A stretch of DNA of 64,000 nucleotides from Mycobacterium sp. 1164966.3 (GTDB lineage Bacteria; Actinomycetota; Actinomycetes; Mycobacteriales; Mycobacteriaceae): contig NZ_LZSG01000010.1 of the NCBI RefSeq assembly GCF_001665395.1, forward strand, positions 1 to 64,000, read 5' to 3'. Each line of letters begins with the position of its first letter. Within the stretch, counting starts at the first letter, position 1. A program made the position numbers and the translations under genes. A model generated the notes under the pieces. That model was not told the DNA's origin. It saw only the letters and a list, made by a program, of their open reading frames with translations, and made no database searches. Positions 23,732 to 34,612 of this stretch are shown in pieces.

Positions 23732-24746
23732 GAAGCGCGAACCCAATGTCGTTGTCCTTGGTGGTGGTTCCTGGGGAACCACGGTGGCGTCGATCTGTGC
23801 CCGGCGCGCGCCTACGCTGCAGTGGGTGCGTTCGGAGGCGACCGCCAAGGACATCAACGAAAACCACCGCAACTCCCGCTATCTCGGTAACGATGTCGAG
23901 CTGAGTGAGGGCCTGCGCGCTACCACGGATTTCGCCGAAGCCGCTCATGTAGCCGACGTCGTGGTGATGGGCGTACCCTCGCACGGCTTTCGCGGCGTGC
24001 TCACCGAGTTGAGTAAGGAACTGCGGCCCTGGGTGCCGGTGGTGTCTTTGGTCAAGGGCCTCGAGCAGGGCACCAACATGCGGATGTCGCAGGTCATCGA
24101 GGAGATCCTGCCCGGCCATCCGGCCGGGATACTGGCCGGCCCGAACATCGCTCGCGAGGTGGCCGAGGGGTACGCCGCCGCGGCGGTGCTGGCGATGCCC
24201 GACCAGCATCTGTCCACTCGGCTCTCGGCGTTGTTCCGCACTCGGCGCTTCCGCGTCTACACCACCGACGACGTCATCGGTGTGGAAATGGCAGGCGCGC
24301 TCAAGAATGTGTTTGCGATCGCGGTGGGCATGGGCTACTCGCTGGGCATCGGCGAGAACACCCGCGCGGCAGTAATCGCCCGCGCGTTGCGCGAGATGAC
24401 GAAGCTGGGCGTGGCGGTGGGCGGCAAAGCCGAGACCTTTCCCGGCCTAGCCGGTCTGGGCGATCTCATCGTCACCTGCACCAGCCAGCGCAGCCGCAAC
24501 CGTCACGTCGGTGAGCAACTCGGTGCGGGCAAGCCGATCGACGAGATCATTGCCTCGATGAACCAGGTCGCCGAAGGCGTCAAAGCGGCCAGCGTGATCA
24601 TGGAGTTCGCCAATGAGTTCGGGCTGAACATGCCGATCGCCCGCGAAGTGGACGCTGTGATCAACCACGGCTCGACGGTCGAGCAGGCTTACCGGGGCCT
24701 GATCGCTGAAACCCCGGGCCACGAGGTGCACGGGTCGGGGTTCTGA
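23721..24746 (+). CDS. gpdA1: NAD(P)-dependent glycerol-3-phosphate dehydrogenase
   Basis: 341 aa, exactly the length of M. tuberculosis GpdA1 (Rv0564c, recalled). It makes sn-glycerol-3-phosphate from dihydroxyacetone phosphate for phospholipid synthesis. Rossmann motif VVVLGGGSWGTTVAS at the N-terminus, SLVKGLEQG, and the catalytic-lysine region VEMAGALKNVFAIAVGM (~residue 190). The ATG at 23721 lies inside the end of the monooxygenase gene, pointing to coupled translation. Confidence 0.95.
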   Translation: MAAEKREPNVVVLGGGSWGTTVASICARRAPTLQWVRSEATAKDINENHRNSRYLGNDVELSEGLRATTDFAEAAHVADVVVMGVPSHGFRGVLTELSKELRPWVPVVSLVKGLEQGTNMRMSQVIEEILPGHPAGILAGPNIAREVAEGYAAAAVLAMPDQHLSTRLSALFRTRRFRVYTTDDVIGVEMAGALKNVFAIAVGMGYSLGIGENTRAAVIARALREMTKLGVAVGGKAETFPGLAGLGDLIVTCTSQRSRNRHVGEQLGAGKPIDEIIASMNQVAEGVKAASVIMEFANEFGLNMPIAREVDAVINHGSTVEQAYRGLIAETPGHEVHGSGF

Positions 24747-24821
24747 GTAGTCGAAACTCGAATTTGAGCGGAGACGCATGGTTCCGGCGGCGTGGCGCAT
24801 AGGACCGGACTCGCCAAATGC

Positions 24822-25082
24822 TCAGTCGACGTCAATGCTGAGACGCAGCCGCTTGCCACATGTCCGTGCCAGCTTTGCCAATTCGTCGACACGCGGCGTC
24901 TCGGCACCGCTCTCCCACGCGGCGACCGTCTCCTTGCTGGTGCCGAGCGCCGTCGCCAATTGGGCCTGGGTCATATTCGCCCCGGCACGCGTCTCGAACA
25001 CCAAATCGGGCAGATCCAATGACAGTCCGGCTTCATGGATTTCCATTGATTCAGGTTCTGCCATCGGAATCACAGCTCTCAT
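24822..25082 (-). CDS. XRE-family helix-turn-helix protein (antitoxin-like)
   Basis: 86 aa from ATG 25082 (ATG 25064 is an alternative). The HTH is clear: MTQAQLATALGTSKETVAAW followed by ESGAETPRVDELAKLA, as in HigA/XRE antitoxins and phage-repressor-like regulators. The N-terminal ~35 residues are acidic. No toxin-like gene adjoins it, so it is a solitary regulator or an orphan antitoxin. It lies between convergent gpdA1 and co-directional htpX. Confidence 0.8.
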   Translation of the reverse strand: MRAVIPMAEPESMEIHEAGLSLDLPDLVFETRAGANMTQAQLATALGTSKETVAAWESGAETPRVDELAKLARTCGKRLRLSIDVD

Positions 25083-25132
25083 AGGTTGCCGCCGAATATT
25101 AATTCCAATGTAAAGCCCGCGGAGCCACTGAG

Positions 25133-25987
25133 CTAGCCGCGCGCCATCGCCTCCAGACGGCGGATGCGGTCCTCGATCGGTGGGTGCGTCGAGAACAGCG
25201 ACCCGATGCGCTCGCCCGCGCGGAATGGGTTGGCGATCATCAAGTGCGCCTGGGTGGCCAGCTGCGGTTCGGGCGGTAGCGGCGCCATCTCGACGCCGCC
25301 GGAGATCTTGCGCAGCGCCGAGGCCAGGCCCAGCGGATCGCCCGTCAGCACGGCACCCGACTCGTCGGCCTGATACTCCCGTGATCGCGACACCGCCAGC
25401 CGCACCACCGTCGCCGCGATCGGCCCCAGCAACGAAACCAGCAGCAGCGCAAAGGGATTCTCGCCGTCACGGTCGTCACCGCCGAAGAACATCGCGATGT
25501 AGGACAACGCGGTGATGACCCCCGCCAGCGCTCCCGCGACGCAAGAAATCAGGATGTCGCGGTTGTAGACGTGCGACAGCTCGTGACCCAGCACTGCGCG
25601 CAACTCGCGCTCATCGAGCAGCTGCAAGATGCCGGTGGTGCAGCACACCGCCGCGTTGCGCGGATTGCGTCCGGTGGCGAACGCGTTAGGCGCGTTGGTG
25701 TCGCTGATGTACAGCCGCGGCATCGGTTGGTGCGCGCTGGTGGCCAGCTCCCGGACGATGCGATACATCGTCGGCGCCTGCAGCTCGGAAACCGGCTGCG
25801 CGTGCATGGCCCGCAGCGCCAGTTTGTCGCTGTTGAAGTAGGTGTAGGCGTTCATGCCTATCGCGAACAGCACCGCCAGCCACATCGCCGTCCTGCCGAA
25901 CAGCGAGCCGACCAACACGATCAACGCGGACATACCGACCAACAGGACGAAGGTCTTCAGTCTGTTGGCATGGGGATGCCAGGTCAT
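25133..25987 (-). CDS. htpX: Membrane zinc metalloprotease HtpX
   Basis: 284 aa. Two N-terminal TM helices (~12-30, 35-52), the zinc site HELSH at 135-139, two more hydrophobic segments, and the third-ligand region [13 protein letters not shown]. HtpX degrades misfolded membrane proteins with FtsH and is often stress-induced. The start is ATG 25987 with AGGAGG 8 nt upstream. It lies 87 bp downstream of grcC1 on the same strand. Confidence 0.95.
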   Translation of the reverse strand: MTWHPHANRLKTFVLLVGMSALIVLVGSLFGRTAMWLAVLFAIGMNAYTYFNSDKLALRAMHAQPVSELQAPTMYRIVRELATSAHQPMPRLYISDTNAPNAFATGRNPRNAAVCCTTGILQLLDERELRAVLGHELSHVYNRDILISCVAGALAGVITALSYIAMFFGGDDRDGENPFALLLVSLLGPIAATVVRLAVSRSREYQADESGAVLTGDPLGLASALRKISGGVEMAPLPPEPQLATQAHLMIANPFRAGERIGSLFSTHPPIEDRIRRLEAMARG

Positions 25988-26074
25988 CAGTGTGTCCTCC
26001 TACGAACACCTGGGATTTTTCGCATTACAGCTAGTTCAACGCCCGAGATGACCCGCCGGGTTCCAGGGCGCGCC

Positions 26075-27082
26075 TCAGCCGTGCCGGCTGACCGTGTAGC
26101 CGACCAGCGCTTCCAGCGCATGCCGGCCGGGAACGTCAGGCAGCTGGGCCAGTTCGTGGCGTGCCTTCGCCGCGTAGTCAGCAAGCACTTCCTTGGCCTT
26201 TGCCATGCCCGGCGACGCCCGCAACAGCGTCAGCGCCTCGAGCACCTCCGCGTCGTCGTCGACGGGACCGGACAGCAGCGAGCGCAGGCGCTCGCCGTCG
26301 GGGCCGGTATCGGCGAGCGCGTACAGCATCGGCAGCGTATGCACACCTTCTCGCACGTCGGTGCCGGGTAGCTTCCCGGACTCCTCGGAATCGCTGTCGA
26401 TGTCGATGATGTCGTCGGAGATCTGGAACGCGGTACCCACGTAACCGCCGAGCCGGCTCAGCCGTTCGACCTGTTCGTCGTCCGCGCCCGAGAACATGCC
26501 GCCGAATTTGCCGGCCGCGGCGATCAGGCAGGCCGTCTTCTCGTACACCACCGTCAGGTAGTGCTCAACCGAATCGACCCCGTCGGCCACCCCGCGGGTT
26601 TCGCGCATCTGGCCGGTCACCAGCTGAGCAAAGGTGTCGGCGACGATCCGCACCGCTTCCGGTCCTAGCCGCGATACCAGCCGCGACGCCGTCGCCAGCA
26701 GGTAATCACCGGCCAAGATCGCGACATTGTTGCCCCAGCGCACATTGGCGGTCGGCGTGCCGCGGCGCACCTCAGCCTCGTCCATCACGTCGTCGTGGTA
26801 GAGCGTGGCCAAGTGAATCATCTCTATGACGGCCCCGGCCAGCGTCACCTCCCACGCCTCCGGATTGGGCCCGGTGTGCGCGGCCAGCACGGTGAATAAC
26901 GGCCGGAACCGTTTGCCGCCGGCCTTGAACAGGTGCAGCAGCGAATCGATCATCACGTCGTCGGCGCTGCGCAACTCGGTGTCCATGAGCTCTTCGATCC
27001 GCGCCACACCGCCACGTACGGTAGCGGCGAATTCGGCGTCGCCGAAGTCCACGCCTGCCACCACCGTCGCCGGAGTCCCCAC
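26075..27082 (-). CDS. grcC1: Polyprenyl diphosphate synthase GrcC1
   Basis: 335 aa, same length as M. tuberculosis GrcC1 (Rv0562, recalled). Trans-isoprenyl diphosphate synthase with first Asp-rich motif LYHDDVMDEAEVRRG and second motif QISDDIIDIDSD. It probably makes the long side chain of menaquinone, fitting its place beside menJ and the men genes. The start is GTG 27082: TATGTT lies 6 nt upstream on its strand, giving a leaderless message. The much longer open frame upstream is antisense to menJ. Confidence 0.93.
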   Translation of the reverse strand: MGTPATVVAGVDFGDAEFAATVRGGVARIEELMDTELRSADDVMIDSLLHLFKAGGKRFRPLFTVLAAHTGPNPEAWEVTLAGAVIEMIHLATLYHDDVMDEAEVRRGTPTANVRWGNNVAILAGDYLLATASRLVSRLGPEAVRIVADTFAQLVTGQMRETRGVADGVDSVEHYLTVVYEKTACLIAAAGKFGGMFSGADDEQVERLSRLGGYVGTAFQISDDIIDIDSDSEESGKLPGTDVREGVHTLPMLYALADTGPDGERLRSLLSGPVDDDAEVLEALTLLRASPGMAKAKEVLADYAAKARHELAQLPDVPGRHALEALVGYTVSRHG

Positions 27083-27103
27083 CCGACCAACATACTGGTG
27101 AGC
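27083..27103. promoter_or_regulatory. Bidirectional promoter with overlapping -10 boxes (grcC1/menJ)
   Basis: Only 21 bp separate the two divergent starts. CATACT (27091-27096) is a -10 for menJ, and TATGTT (27094 down to 27089) is a -10 for grcC1. They overlap by 4 bp. Both would place the transcription start on, or one base before, the start codon. Confidence 0.6.
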
Positions 27104-28324
27104 ATGAAGACCAGCGCTGAAGTGGTGGTCGTGGGCGCCGGACCCGCCGGTTCTGCGGCGGCCGCCTGGGCCGCCCGGGCGGGCAGCGACGTGCTCGTGG
27201 TCGACTCGGCCGGCTTTCCCCGCGACAAGCCCTGCGGCGACGGGCTGACTCCGCGCGCGATCGCCGAGCTGGAACTGCTGGGCCTGGGCGACTGGCTGAA
27301 TGGCCGCATCCGGCATCACGGCCTGCGGATGAGCGGATTCGGCGGCGAGGTGGAAGTCCGGTGGCCCGGCCCGTCGTTCCCGTCGTACAGCAGCGCGGTG
27401 GCCCGCCTGGAACTGGACGATCGGATCCGCAAGGTCGCCGAGGATTCCGGCGCGCGCATGCTCCTGGGAACCAAAGCCGTTGCGGCGCATCATGACTCGT
27501 CGAGGCGAGTGGTTTCTTTGACGCTGGCTGACGGTACCGAGGTGGGCTGTCGCAAGTTGATTGTCGCCGACGGCGCCCGGTCTTCGCTGGGCCGCAAGCT
27601 GGGACGGCGATGGCATCAGGAGACGGTTTACGGCGTCGCCGCCCGGGGTTACCTGACCACCCCGCGCGGCGACGAGCCCTGGCTGACCTCGCATCTGGAA
27701 CTGCGCTCCCCCGACGGTGCGGTGCTGCCCGGTTATGGCTGGATTTTTCCGCTGGGCAGCGGCGAGGTGAACATCGGCGTCGGCGCGCTGTCGACGACGA
27801 AGCGACAAGCCGACCTGGCGCTGCGGCCGTTGATCTCCTATTACACCGACCTGCGCCGCGACGAGTGGGGCTTCGACGGACCGCCGCGGGCGGTGTCGTC
27901 GACGCTGCTGCCGATGGGCGGCGCGGTGTCCGGGGTGGCCGGGCCGAACTGGATGCTGATCGGCGATGCGGCGGCCTGCGTCAACCCGCTCAACGGCGAG
28001 GGCATCGACTACGGCCTGGAGACCGGGCGGTTTGCTGCCGAGCTGCTGGACTCGCGCGATCTGTCGCGGTTATGGCCGTCGCTGCTGCAACACCACTACG
28101 CCCGCGGATTCTCCGTGGCGCGCCGATTGGCGCTGTTGCTGACCTTCCAGCGGTTCCTGCCCGCGACCGGACCGGTGGCCATGCGCTCGACCAAGCTGAT
28201 GACGATCGCCGTGCGGGTGATGGCCAACCTGGTCACCGACGAGGACGCCGACTGGGTGGCCCGGGTGTGGCGGGGTGGCGGCCGTGCGTCCCGGCTGATC
28301 GACCGCCGCCCTCCGTTCAGTTAG
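27104..28324 (+). CDS. menJ: Menaquinone reductase MenJ
   Basis: 406 aa flavoprotein of the geranylgeranyl-reductase family. N-terminal VVVVGAGPAGSAAAAWAARA, the CGDGLTPRAIAELE motif, and the FAD site LIGDAAACVNPLNGEGIDYG (~residue 287). The M. tuberculosis orthologue (Rv0561c, 408 aa, recalled) saturates the beta-isoprene unit of menaquinone-9, giving MK-9(II-H2). Likely peripheral to the membrane. Divergent from grcC1 and followed by a family B palindrome. Confidence 0.94.
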   Translation: MKTSAEVVVVGAGPAGSAAAAWAARAGSDVLVVDSAGFPRDKPCGDGLTPRAIAELELLGLGDWLNGRIRHHGLRMSGFGGEVEVRWPGPSFPSYSSAVARLELDDRIRKVAEDSGARMLLGTKAVAAHHDSSRRVVSLTLADGTEVGCRKLIVADGARSSLGRKLGRRWHQETVYGVAARGYLTTPRGDEPWLTSHLELRSPDGAVLPGYGWIFPLGSGEVNIGVGALSTTKRQADLALRPLISYYTDLRRDEWGFDGPPRAVSSTLLPMGGAVSGVAGPNWMLIGDAAACVNPLNGEGIDYGLETGRFAAELLDSRDLSRLWPSLLQHHYARGFSVARRLALLLTFQRFLPATGPVAMRSTKLMTIAVRVMANLVTDEDADWVARVWRGGGRASRLIDRRPPFS

Positions 28325-28330
28325 AGTTGG

Positions 28331-29125
<795 letters not shown>

Positions 29126-29136
29126 CTTTCCCGGTG

Positions 29137-29149
29137 TATAGTCCCGCTA
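29137..29149 (+). promoter_or_regulatory. Probable leaderless promoter (-10 TATAGT)
   Basis: TATAGT (29137-29142) lies 7 nt before the ATG 29150 of the exported-protein gene. No convincing -35. It begins 11 nt after the methyltransferase stop codon. Confidence 0.5.
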
Positions 29150-29488
29150 ATGAAGGGCATAAGGCTGGCTACCATCGGTGCCACGGCGGCCGCTGCGATC
29201 GCACTAGCCGCGCCGGCACTGGCTGACGACTACGACGCCCCGTTCAACGCCCAGCTCCATCAGTACGGCATCTACGGCCCGCAGGACTACAACGCCTGGC
29301 TGGCCAAGATCAGCTGCGACCGGATGGACCGAGGCGTAGACACCGACGCGTACAAGTCGGCCACTTTCCTCCAACGCAACCTGCCGCGCGGCACCACCCA
29401 GGGCCAGGCATTCCAGTTCCTCGGTGCGGCGATCGACCACTATTGCCCCGAGCACGTAGACCGCCTGCAGCAGGTCGGGCATCAGTAG
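29150..29488 (+). CDS. Small exported protein, DUF732-like (Rv0559c-type)
   Basis: 112 aa, identical in length to M. tuberculosis Rv0559c (recalled). A cleavable signal peptide (residues 1-25, ending ALA-DD) is followed by a small all-helical mature domain with two cysteines (ISCDRM and HYCPEH) that probably form a disulfide. In M. tuberculosis it is secreted and co-induced with Rv0560c by salicylate (recalled). It follows the methyltransferase by 24 nt and has its own putative promoter. Molecular function unknown. Confidence 0.85.
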   Translation: MKGIRLATIGATAAAAIALAAPALADDYDAPFNAQLHQYGIYGPQDYNAWLAKISCDRMDRGVDTDAYKSATFLQRNLPRGTTQGQAFQFLGAAIDHYCPEHVDRLQQVGHQ

Positions 29489-29508
29489 GGAACGCGGAGT
29501 TTGACCGC

Positions 29509-30201
29509 TTAGCGGTCGGGCTTATAGGCGGCGTGCAAGGCCACGATGCCACCGGTCAGGTTGCGCCAGCGCACCGCCGACCACCCGGCCCGCGAAATCT
29601 GGCGGGCCAGCGTCGGCTGGTCGGGCCACGCTCGGATCGATTCCGCTAGGTACACGTACGCCTCGGGGTTGCTCGACACCGCACGGGCCACCCGTGGCAG
29701 CGCCTGCATCAAATACTCCTTGTAGACGGTCGCGAACGCGCGGTTGGTCGGGGTGGAGAACTCGCACACCACCAGCCGACCACCCGGGCGGGTGACCCGG
29801 GCCATCTCGCGCAGCGCGTTTTCGTGGTCGACGACATTGCGCAGCCCGAAGCTGATGGTCACGGCGTCGAACACACCATCGCCGAACGGCAGCTTGGTGG
29901 CGTCGCCGGCCACTTTCGGCACCGTTCGCGCCGCCCCGGCCGCGAGCATCCCGACCGAGAAGTCCGTCGCGACACACCACGCCCCGGATTTTCTCAGCTC
30001 CACTGTGGACACCGCGGTGCCGGCCGCGAGATCAAGCACCTTGTCGGCGGGCCCGATCCGCAGCGCGTCCCGGGTGGCTCTGCGCCAATACCGGTCCTGA
30101 CCCAGCGAGAGCACGGTGTTGGTGAGGTCATATCGACGGGCCACGCCGTCGAACATCGACGCGACGTCGCGAGGGTCTTTGTCCAGGTCCGCGCGACTCA
30201 C
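29509..30201 (-). CDS. menG: Demethylmenaquinone methyltransferase MenG (UbiE family)
   Basis: 230 aa from GTG 30201. Final step of menaquinone synthesis: SAM-dependent C-methylation of the naphthoquinone ring. UbiE signatures: [20 protein letters not shown], motif [13 protein letters not shown], and [18 protein letters not shown] near the C-terminus. M. tuberculosis Rv0558, annotated menH/ubiE, is about the same size (recalled). Convergent with the DUF732 gene and divergent from the SDR gene. Confidence 0.93.
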   Translation of the reverse strand: MSRADLDKDPRDVASMFDGVARRYDLTNTVLSLGQDRYWRRATRDALRIGPADKVLDLAAGTAVSTVELRKSGAWCVATDFSVGMLAAGAARTVPKVAGDATKLPFGDGVFDAVTISFGLRNVVDHENALREMARVTRPGGRLVVCEFSTPTNRAFATVYKEYLMQALPRVARAVSSNPEAYVYLAESIRAWPDQPTLARQISRAGWSAVRWRNLTGGIVALHAAYKPDR

Positions 30202-30270
30202 GAGGCAGACGCTACCGTGGCCGGCGGCTATCGCGGGAATGCGCCGGCGACGACGGCGTTGCAACACTGC

Positions 30271-31101
30271 GTGAACGAAAAGGTTTGGTTTATCACCGGT
30301 ACATCGCGTGGGTTCGGACGGCAGTGGGCGATTGCCGCGCTGGAGCGCGGCGACAAGGTCGCGGCGACGGCACGCGATACTTCGACGTTGGATGACTTGG
30401 CCGAGAAGCACGGGGATGCGCTGCTGCCGATTCGGTTGGACGTCACCGACCGGGCGGCGGATTTCGCGGCGGTCAAGCAAGCACACGAGCATTTCGGACG
30501 GCTGGACGTCGTGGTGAACAACGCCGGTTACGCCGAGTTCGGCTTCATCGAAGAGCTCTCCGAGCGGGCAGTGCGAGATCAGTTGGAGACCAACGTGTTC
30601 GGCGCGCTGTGGATCACGCAGGCCGCGCTGCCCTACCTACGGGAGCAGCGCAGCGGGCACATCATTCAGGTGTCCTCGATCGGCGGGGTCGTCGCATTCC
30701 CCAATCTCGGCATCTACCACGCGTCAAAATGGGCGCTGGAGGGCTTCTCCCAGTCGCTGGCCGCCGAGGTCGCGCCTTTCGGGGTGCACGTCACGCTGGT
30801 CGAACCGGGCGGTTTCGACACCGACTGGTCCGGCCCTTCGGCCAACGTCGCCGACCGGCTGCCCGCGTATGAGGAAGTGCACGCGATCTTCGATGCCGAG
30901 CGCAGTAAGCGCGCCGCATTCCAAGGAGATCCGACCGCGTCGGCCGCCGCCCTGATGAATGTCGTGGACGCCGCTGAACCGCCGCTGCGAGTCTTCTTCG
31001 GTGCGTTGCCGCTGCAGCTGGCCAAGGCGGAATACGAGACCAGATTGCGCAATTGGGAGCAGTGGCAACCGGTGGCCGAATTGGCGCAGGGATCCGGCTA
31101 A
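30271..31101 (+). CDS. Short-chain dehydrogenase/reductase
   Basis: 276 aa from GTG 30271. Classical [19 protein letters not shown] cofactor loop, NNAGYAEFG, catalytic Ser in IQVSSIGG, and [11 protein letters not shown]. The C-terminal region ([15 protein letters not shown]) is typical of the many mycobacterial SDRs close to retinol/ketone reductase types. Substrate unknown. Its stop overlaps the stop of mgtA on the other strand by 3 nt. Confidence 0.82.
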   Translation: MNEKVWFITGTSRGFGRQWAIAALERGDKVAATARDTSTLDDLAEKHGDALLPIRLDVTDRAADFAAVKQAHEHFGRLDVVVNNAGYAEFGFIEELSERAVRDQLETNVFGALWITQAALPYLREQRSGHIIQVSSIGGVVAFPNLGIYHASKWALEGFSQSLAAEVAPFGVHVTLVEPGGFDTDWSGPSANVADRLPAYEEVHAIFDAERSKRAAFQGDPTASAAALMNVVDAAEPPLRVFFGALPLQLAKAEYETRLRNWEQWQPVAELAQGSG

Positions 31102-32252
31102 GCGGAACGCCGCCAGGAAAGCCGTATCCGCGCGGACGGCGACATCACCGCCTCGTAGTGGCCCAGCAGCTCGTCACAAATGACCGGCCAGCTGCGACCG
31201 AGCACGCTGCGTCGCGCGGCAGCTGAATAGCTCTGCCGATGGGAAACCAGATGGTCCACCGCGGCGGGCAGCTGTGCCTGGAATCCGTTGACCGGCAACA
31301 ACAGTCCGGTGCGGCGTGGGGTGACAAGGTCACGAGGGCCGCCGGCGTCGGGGGCGATCACCGGCAGCCCCGACGCCAGCGCTTCCTGCACGACTTGACA
31401 GAACGTCTCGTGCTCACCGGTATGCACGAAGACGTCCATGCTGGCATACGCCGCGGCGAGCTCCCCTCCATACAGCGCACCCGTGAAAAGTGCTGTGGGC
31501 ATTGTCGATTGCAGCTTCTCCCGGTCGATGCCGTCGCCGACGACGACGAGCTGCACCGCGTCGCGCGCTGCCAGCACGGCCAGCCGCTCGACGTGTTTCT
31601 CCGGTGCGAGCCGGCCCACGAAGCCGACGATCGGCTTACCCTCCGGCGACCACCGTCGCCGCAGCGTCTCGTCCCGCGCCGACGGGGCGAATCGCAGCAC
31701 GTCGACCCCGCGCGCCCACCGGTGTACACGCGGAACACCGTGGGCAAGAAGCGATTTCATCGTCGCGCTGGACGGGGCCAGGGTGCGGTCGGCGAGGCCG
31801 TGCAGGTGGCGAAACCACGCCCACGCGGCACGGGCCGTCTGTGCACTCAGCGGCAGGCCGTAACTGGCCACGAACCCCGGTACGTCGGTCTGGTACACCG
31901 CCACGGTCGGCACCCCCAGTCGGCGAGCCGCGCGCAACCCGCCATAACCGAGCAGCGCGGGCGACGCCAGATGCACCACGTCGGGGTTGAATCCGCGCAG
32001 CACACCGACTATTCGCGGCGTGGGCACACCGAGCGGCAGAGAGGTCACCTTCGGAAACATCCGGGCCGGTACCCGATGGACTCGGACACCGTCGTGAATG
32101 CGCTCGGCGCGCGGTTCACCGGGCGGATTGTCAGGCGCGATTACCAGCGCTTCATGCCCCGTCCGGCGCAGGTGCTCGAGTATCCGCAGCACCGAGTTGC
32201 TGACGCCGTTCACATTCGGGAGAAACGACTCGGCGACGATTGCAACGCGCAC
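31098..32252 (-). CDS. mgtA: GDP-mannose-dependent alpha-mannosyltransferase MgtA
   Basis: 384 aa, GT4/GT-B fold. N-terminal domain [15 protein letters not shown]-terminal nucleotide-sugar site [20 protein letters not shown] with the EX7E pattern and [12 protein letters not shown]. tuberculosis MgtA (Rv0557, 378 aa; formerly called PimB) adds mannose to glucuronosyl diacylglycerol, the start of a lipomannan-like glycolipid (recalled). Acts on the inner face of the membrane. Confidence 0.9.
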   Translation of the reverse strand: MRVAIVAESFLPNVNGVSNSVLRILEHLRRTGHEALVIAPDNPPGEPRAERIHDGVRVHRVPARMFPKVTSLPLGVPTPRIVGVLRGFNPDVVHLASPALLGYGGLRAARRLGVPTVAVYQTDVPGFVASYGLPLSAQTARAAWAWFRHLHGLADRTLAPSSATMKSLLAHGVPRVHRWARGVDVLRFAPSARDETLRRRWSPEGKPIVGFVGRLAPEKHVERLAVLAARDAVQLVVVGDGIDREKLQSTMPTALFTGALYGGELAAAYASMDVFVHTGEHETFCQVVQEALASGLPVIAPDAGGPRDLVTPRRTGLLLPVNGFQAQLPAAVDHLVSHRQSYSAAARRSVLGRSWPVICDELLGHYEAVMSPSARIRLSWRRSA

Positions 32253-32317
32253 GCCACCACAGTCGCAGCGCCAGCTGTCGCCAAGATTGCCGACCGGCGT
32301 ACGGCGCGCGAAATCTC

Positions 32318-32842
32318 TCAGCTTGATTTGCTGGGCGGACTCGTTGCCTCGTCGCGACGGTCCAGCCGCCGGTCCACCAGGGCGAGCATCACCAGCGCAG
32401 CCGTCGCGGCCAGCCAGCCCACCACGGCGATGGACCCGGCCGGGATGATCGCCAGCCCGGCGTTGCGGTGCTGCACCCGGACCAGGTTCGGATCGTTCTT
32501 GTTGTATTCGACGTAAATCCGCATGCCGGTTGCCAACTCGGATGGATACAGCACTCCGAGCTCAGGCCGGTAGGTCACGCGCTCGGGCGTGACGAACTCA
32601 ATGGTGGAGCGCCGCGGCCCGGCGCTGAGCACCTCTGCTTGCGCCACGCCCATGTTGTGTCTGATCGCCAGGTCGTTGCGCCAGGCGCCGGCCACCAGCA
32701 GCACCGACTGCAGGGTGACCAGACCGGTGACGATCAGGACCGCGATCCGTGCCCAGCGCAGCGCGATCCGCGCCGTGGTTTTCGGCGGCTCGTCAGCGCG
32801 GCCGTGAATCAGCATGCGCAGCAGCCGTTTCGGCGATATCAC
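32318..32842 (-). CDS. DUF3592-type membrane protein
   Basis: 174 aa from GTG 32842, 7 nt after the menD stop, so part of the menD transcript. Two TM helices (~31-52 and ~135-160) flank a ~75-residue beta-rich extracytoplasmic domain ([33 protein letters not shown]) as in DUF3592 proteins. It corresponds to M. tuberculosis Rv0556 (171 aa, recalled). Function unknown; the constant linkage with menD suggests a membrane role near menaquinone synthesis. Confidence 0.82.
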   Translation of the reverse strand: MISPKRLLRMLIHGRADEPPKTTARIALRWARIAVLIVTGLVTLQSVLLVAGAWRNDLAIRHNMGVAQAEVLSAGPRRSTIEFVTPERVTYRPELGVLYPSELATGMRIYVEYNKNDPNLVRVQHRNAGLAIIPAGSIAVVGWLAATAALVMLALVDRRLDRRDEATSPPSKSS

Positions 32843-32849
32843 GCGGTCC

Positions 32850-34499
32850 TCATAGCGCAGCCTTGATGGCGGCGTGCAGTCCGCGCAGCGAGGACCGGTC
32901 CGCCTTGACCTCCAGCACCCGCATGCCCGCGGCGGGCTCGTCCAGGGCCGTTGCCAGCTCGTCGACCTCGATCTGCCGGCTGTCCACGTGGTAGGCACGG
33001 CACAACGCACCGACGTCGACGTCATGCGGGGTGCCGAAGACCCGTGACGACACGTCGGAGAACCGGGGGTCGCCCTGCTCGAGCAGCTCGAAGATGCCGC
33101 CGCCGTTGTCGTTGGACACCACGATCGTGAGGTGCGCCGGTGTCGGTTCGGTGGGGCCTATCAGCAGCCCGGAGCTGTCGTGGACAAAGGTCAGGTCGCC
33201 GATCAGCGCGACGGTGCGCGCAGGGCTGCCCGTCCGCTCATGTGCTAGGGCCGCCCCGATTGCGGTGGACACGGTGCCGTCGATGCCCGCCACGCCGCGG
33301 TTGGACCGCACCAGGATGCCGTCGGTCTTGAGGCCGACCAGCGCGGCATCGCGTACCGGGTTGGACGCCCCGAGCACCAGCTGATCGCCGGGACGAAGCG
33401 CGTCGGCGACCGCGGCAGCCACATGCAGGCCGGTGGTCAGCGGGTGCGCGGCGAGTTGGCCCCGAACTGCCGATATGGCGTGCTGATTCATCTCGGCGCA
33501 GCGACGCAGCCACGCCGGATGAGGTGTACCGGTAATGACCGCCCGCGTGCCGGTGGCCTGCGAGTTGCCCGAGACGTCCGGCCAGCGCGGCCCGGTGGTC
33601 AGCGCGTACACGGGCACTTTGGGGTCGGCGAGCAGCGCCGATACCGGGCGGTGCAGCGTCGGGCGGCCCAACATGATCACCTGGCGGGGGCGCAGCAGTG
33701 TCAGCGCCAGCGGGTGCAGCGGGTTGCCGCCGCCCGGCGGGGCAGGCGCCGTGGGCTCGGCGACGGTGGGTAATTCGGCGAGGTTGGGGTGCACGCCAGC
33801 GCCGTGTCCGGCGATGACGACGGTGTCGGCCGTCAGGTCGATGTCCAGCGGCTGGTCGAAGCTGACCGGCGGGGTATGCGTCCACGACTTGCCGCCCGGC
33901 CGGCCCGGCGGGATCACCGCACCGTGCGGTTCGCGATCGGGCACCAGAGGTTCACGTAGCGGAATGTCGAAGTGCACGGGGCCGGCGTTGGCGCTCCGGG
34001 CACCGGTAGCGGCCACCAGGACTCGGCAGGTGGCCGATCGCCACGTCGCGTTGAGGGCATCCAGCCGCTCGGAAGCGTCCTCCGCCAGACCCAGGCTGAT
34101 GGTGGCGCGAACCTGGGTGCCGAAGTAGCCCAGCTGCTCCATGGTCTGGTTGGCCCCGGTACCGAGCAATTCGTAGGGCCGGTTGGCCGACAGCACGATC
34201 AGCGGCACCCGCGCGTAGTTGGCCTCCACCACCGCCGGACCCAGATTGGCCACGGCGGTGCCCGACGTCATCGCCACACAGACCGGCGCGCCGGCGGCAA
34301 TCGCCAACCCGATCGCCAAATAGCCCGCGGTGCGTTCGTCGATGCGGACATGCAACCGGATCCGGCCGGACCTGTCGGCGTCCTGCAGGGCGAATGCCAG
34401 CGGCGCGTTCCGGGAGCCTGGACACAGCACCACGTCACGTACGCCGCCGCGGATCAGCTCGTCAACGACGACGCGGGCCTGTGTCGTCGATGGGTTCAC
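32850..34499 (-). CDS. menD: MenD, SEPHCHC synthase
   Basis: 549 aa ThDP enzyme, 2-succinyl-5-enolpyruvyl-6-hydroxy-3-cyclohexene-1-carboxylate synthase, combining isochorismate and 2-oxoglutarate at the first committed step. N-terminal [17 protein letters not shown] and [16 protein letters not shown] (the Glu that activates ThDP is in DERTA). C-terminal ThDP-binding segment [13 protein letters not shown] with [11 protein letters not shown]. Start GTG 34499. Length agrees with M. tuberculosis Rv0555 (554 aa, recalled). Divergent from the kinase gene. Confidence 0.95.
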   Translation of the reverse strand: MNPSTTQARVVVDELIRGGVRDVVLCPGSRNAPLAFALQDADRSGRIRLHVRIDERTAGYLAIGLAIAAGAPVCVAMTSGTAVANLGPAVVEANYARVPLIVLSANRPYELLGTGANQTMEQLGYFGTQVRATISLGLAEDASERLDALNATWRSATCRVLVAATGARSANAGPVHFDIPLREPLVPDREPHGAVIPPGRPGGKSWTHTPPVSFDQPLDIDLTADTVVIAGHGAGVHPNLAELPTVAEPTAPAPPGGGNPLHPLALTLLRPRQVIMLGRPTLHRPVSALLADPKVPVYALTTGPRWPDVSGNSQATGTRAVITGTPHPAWLRRCAEMNQHAISAVRGQLAAHPLTTGLHVAAAVADALRPGDQLVLGASNPVRDAALVGLKTDGILVRSNRGVAGIDGTVSTAIGAALAHERTGSPARTVALIGDLTFVHDSSGLLIGPTEPTPAHLTIVVSNDNGGGIFELLEQGDPRFSDVSSRVFGTPHDVDVGALCRAYHVDSRQIEVDELATALDEPAAGMRVLEVKADRSSLRGLHAAIKAAL

Positions 34500-34599
34500 C
34501 AGTACAGGGTGTCACAAACCCTGCTTGGCCCCGGCAACCGTGCCGCATCCGTCACACCAGCCTCAGCGACCGATGCGGCAAATAACGCACGGCACTCAG

Positions 34600-34612
34600 T
34601 AGGATTCGCTGC
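34600..34612 (+). promoter_or_regulatory. Probable leaderless promoter of the kinase gene (-10 TAGGAT)
   Basis: TAGGAT (34600-34605) is followed by 7 nt and the ATG at 34613. No clear -35. Confidence 0.5.

Noticed and set aside
29824-30270. N-terminal extension of the SDR at 30271
   Set aside because: Antisense to menG; the Rossmann motif starts right after GTG 30271.
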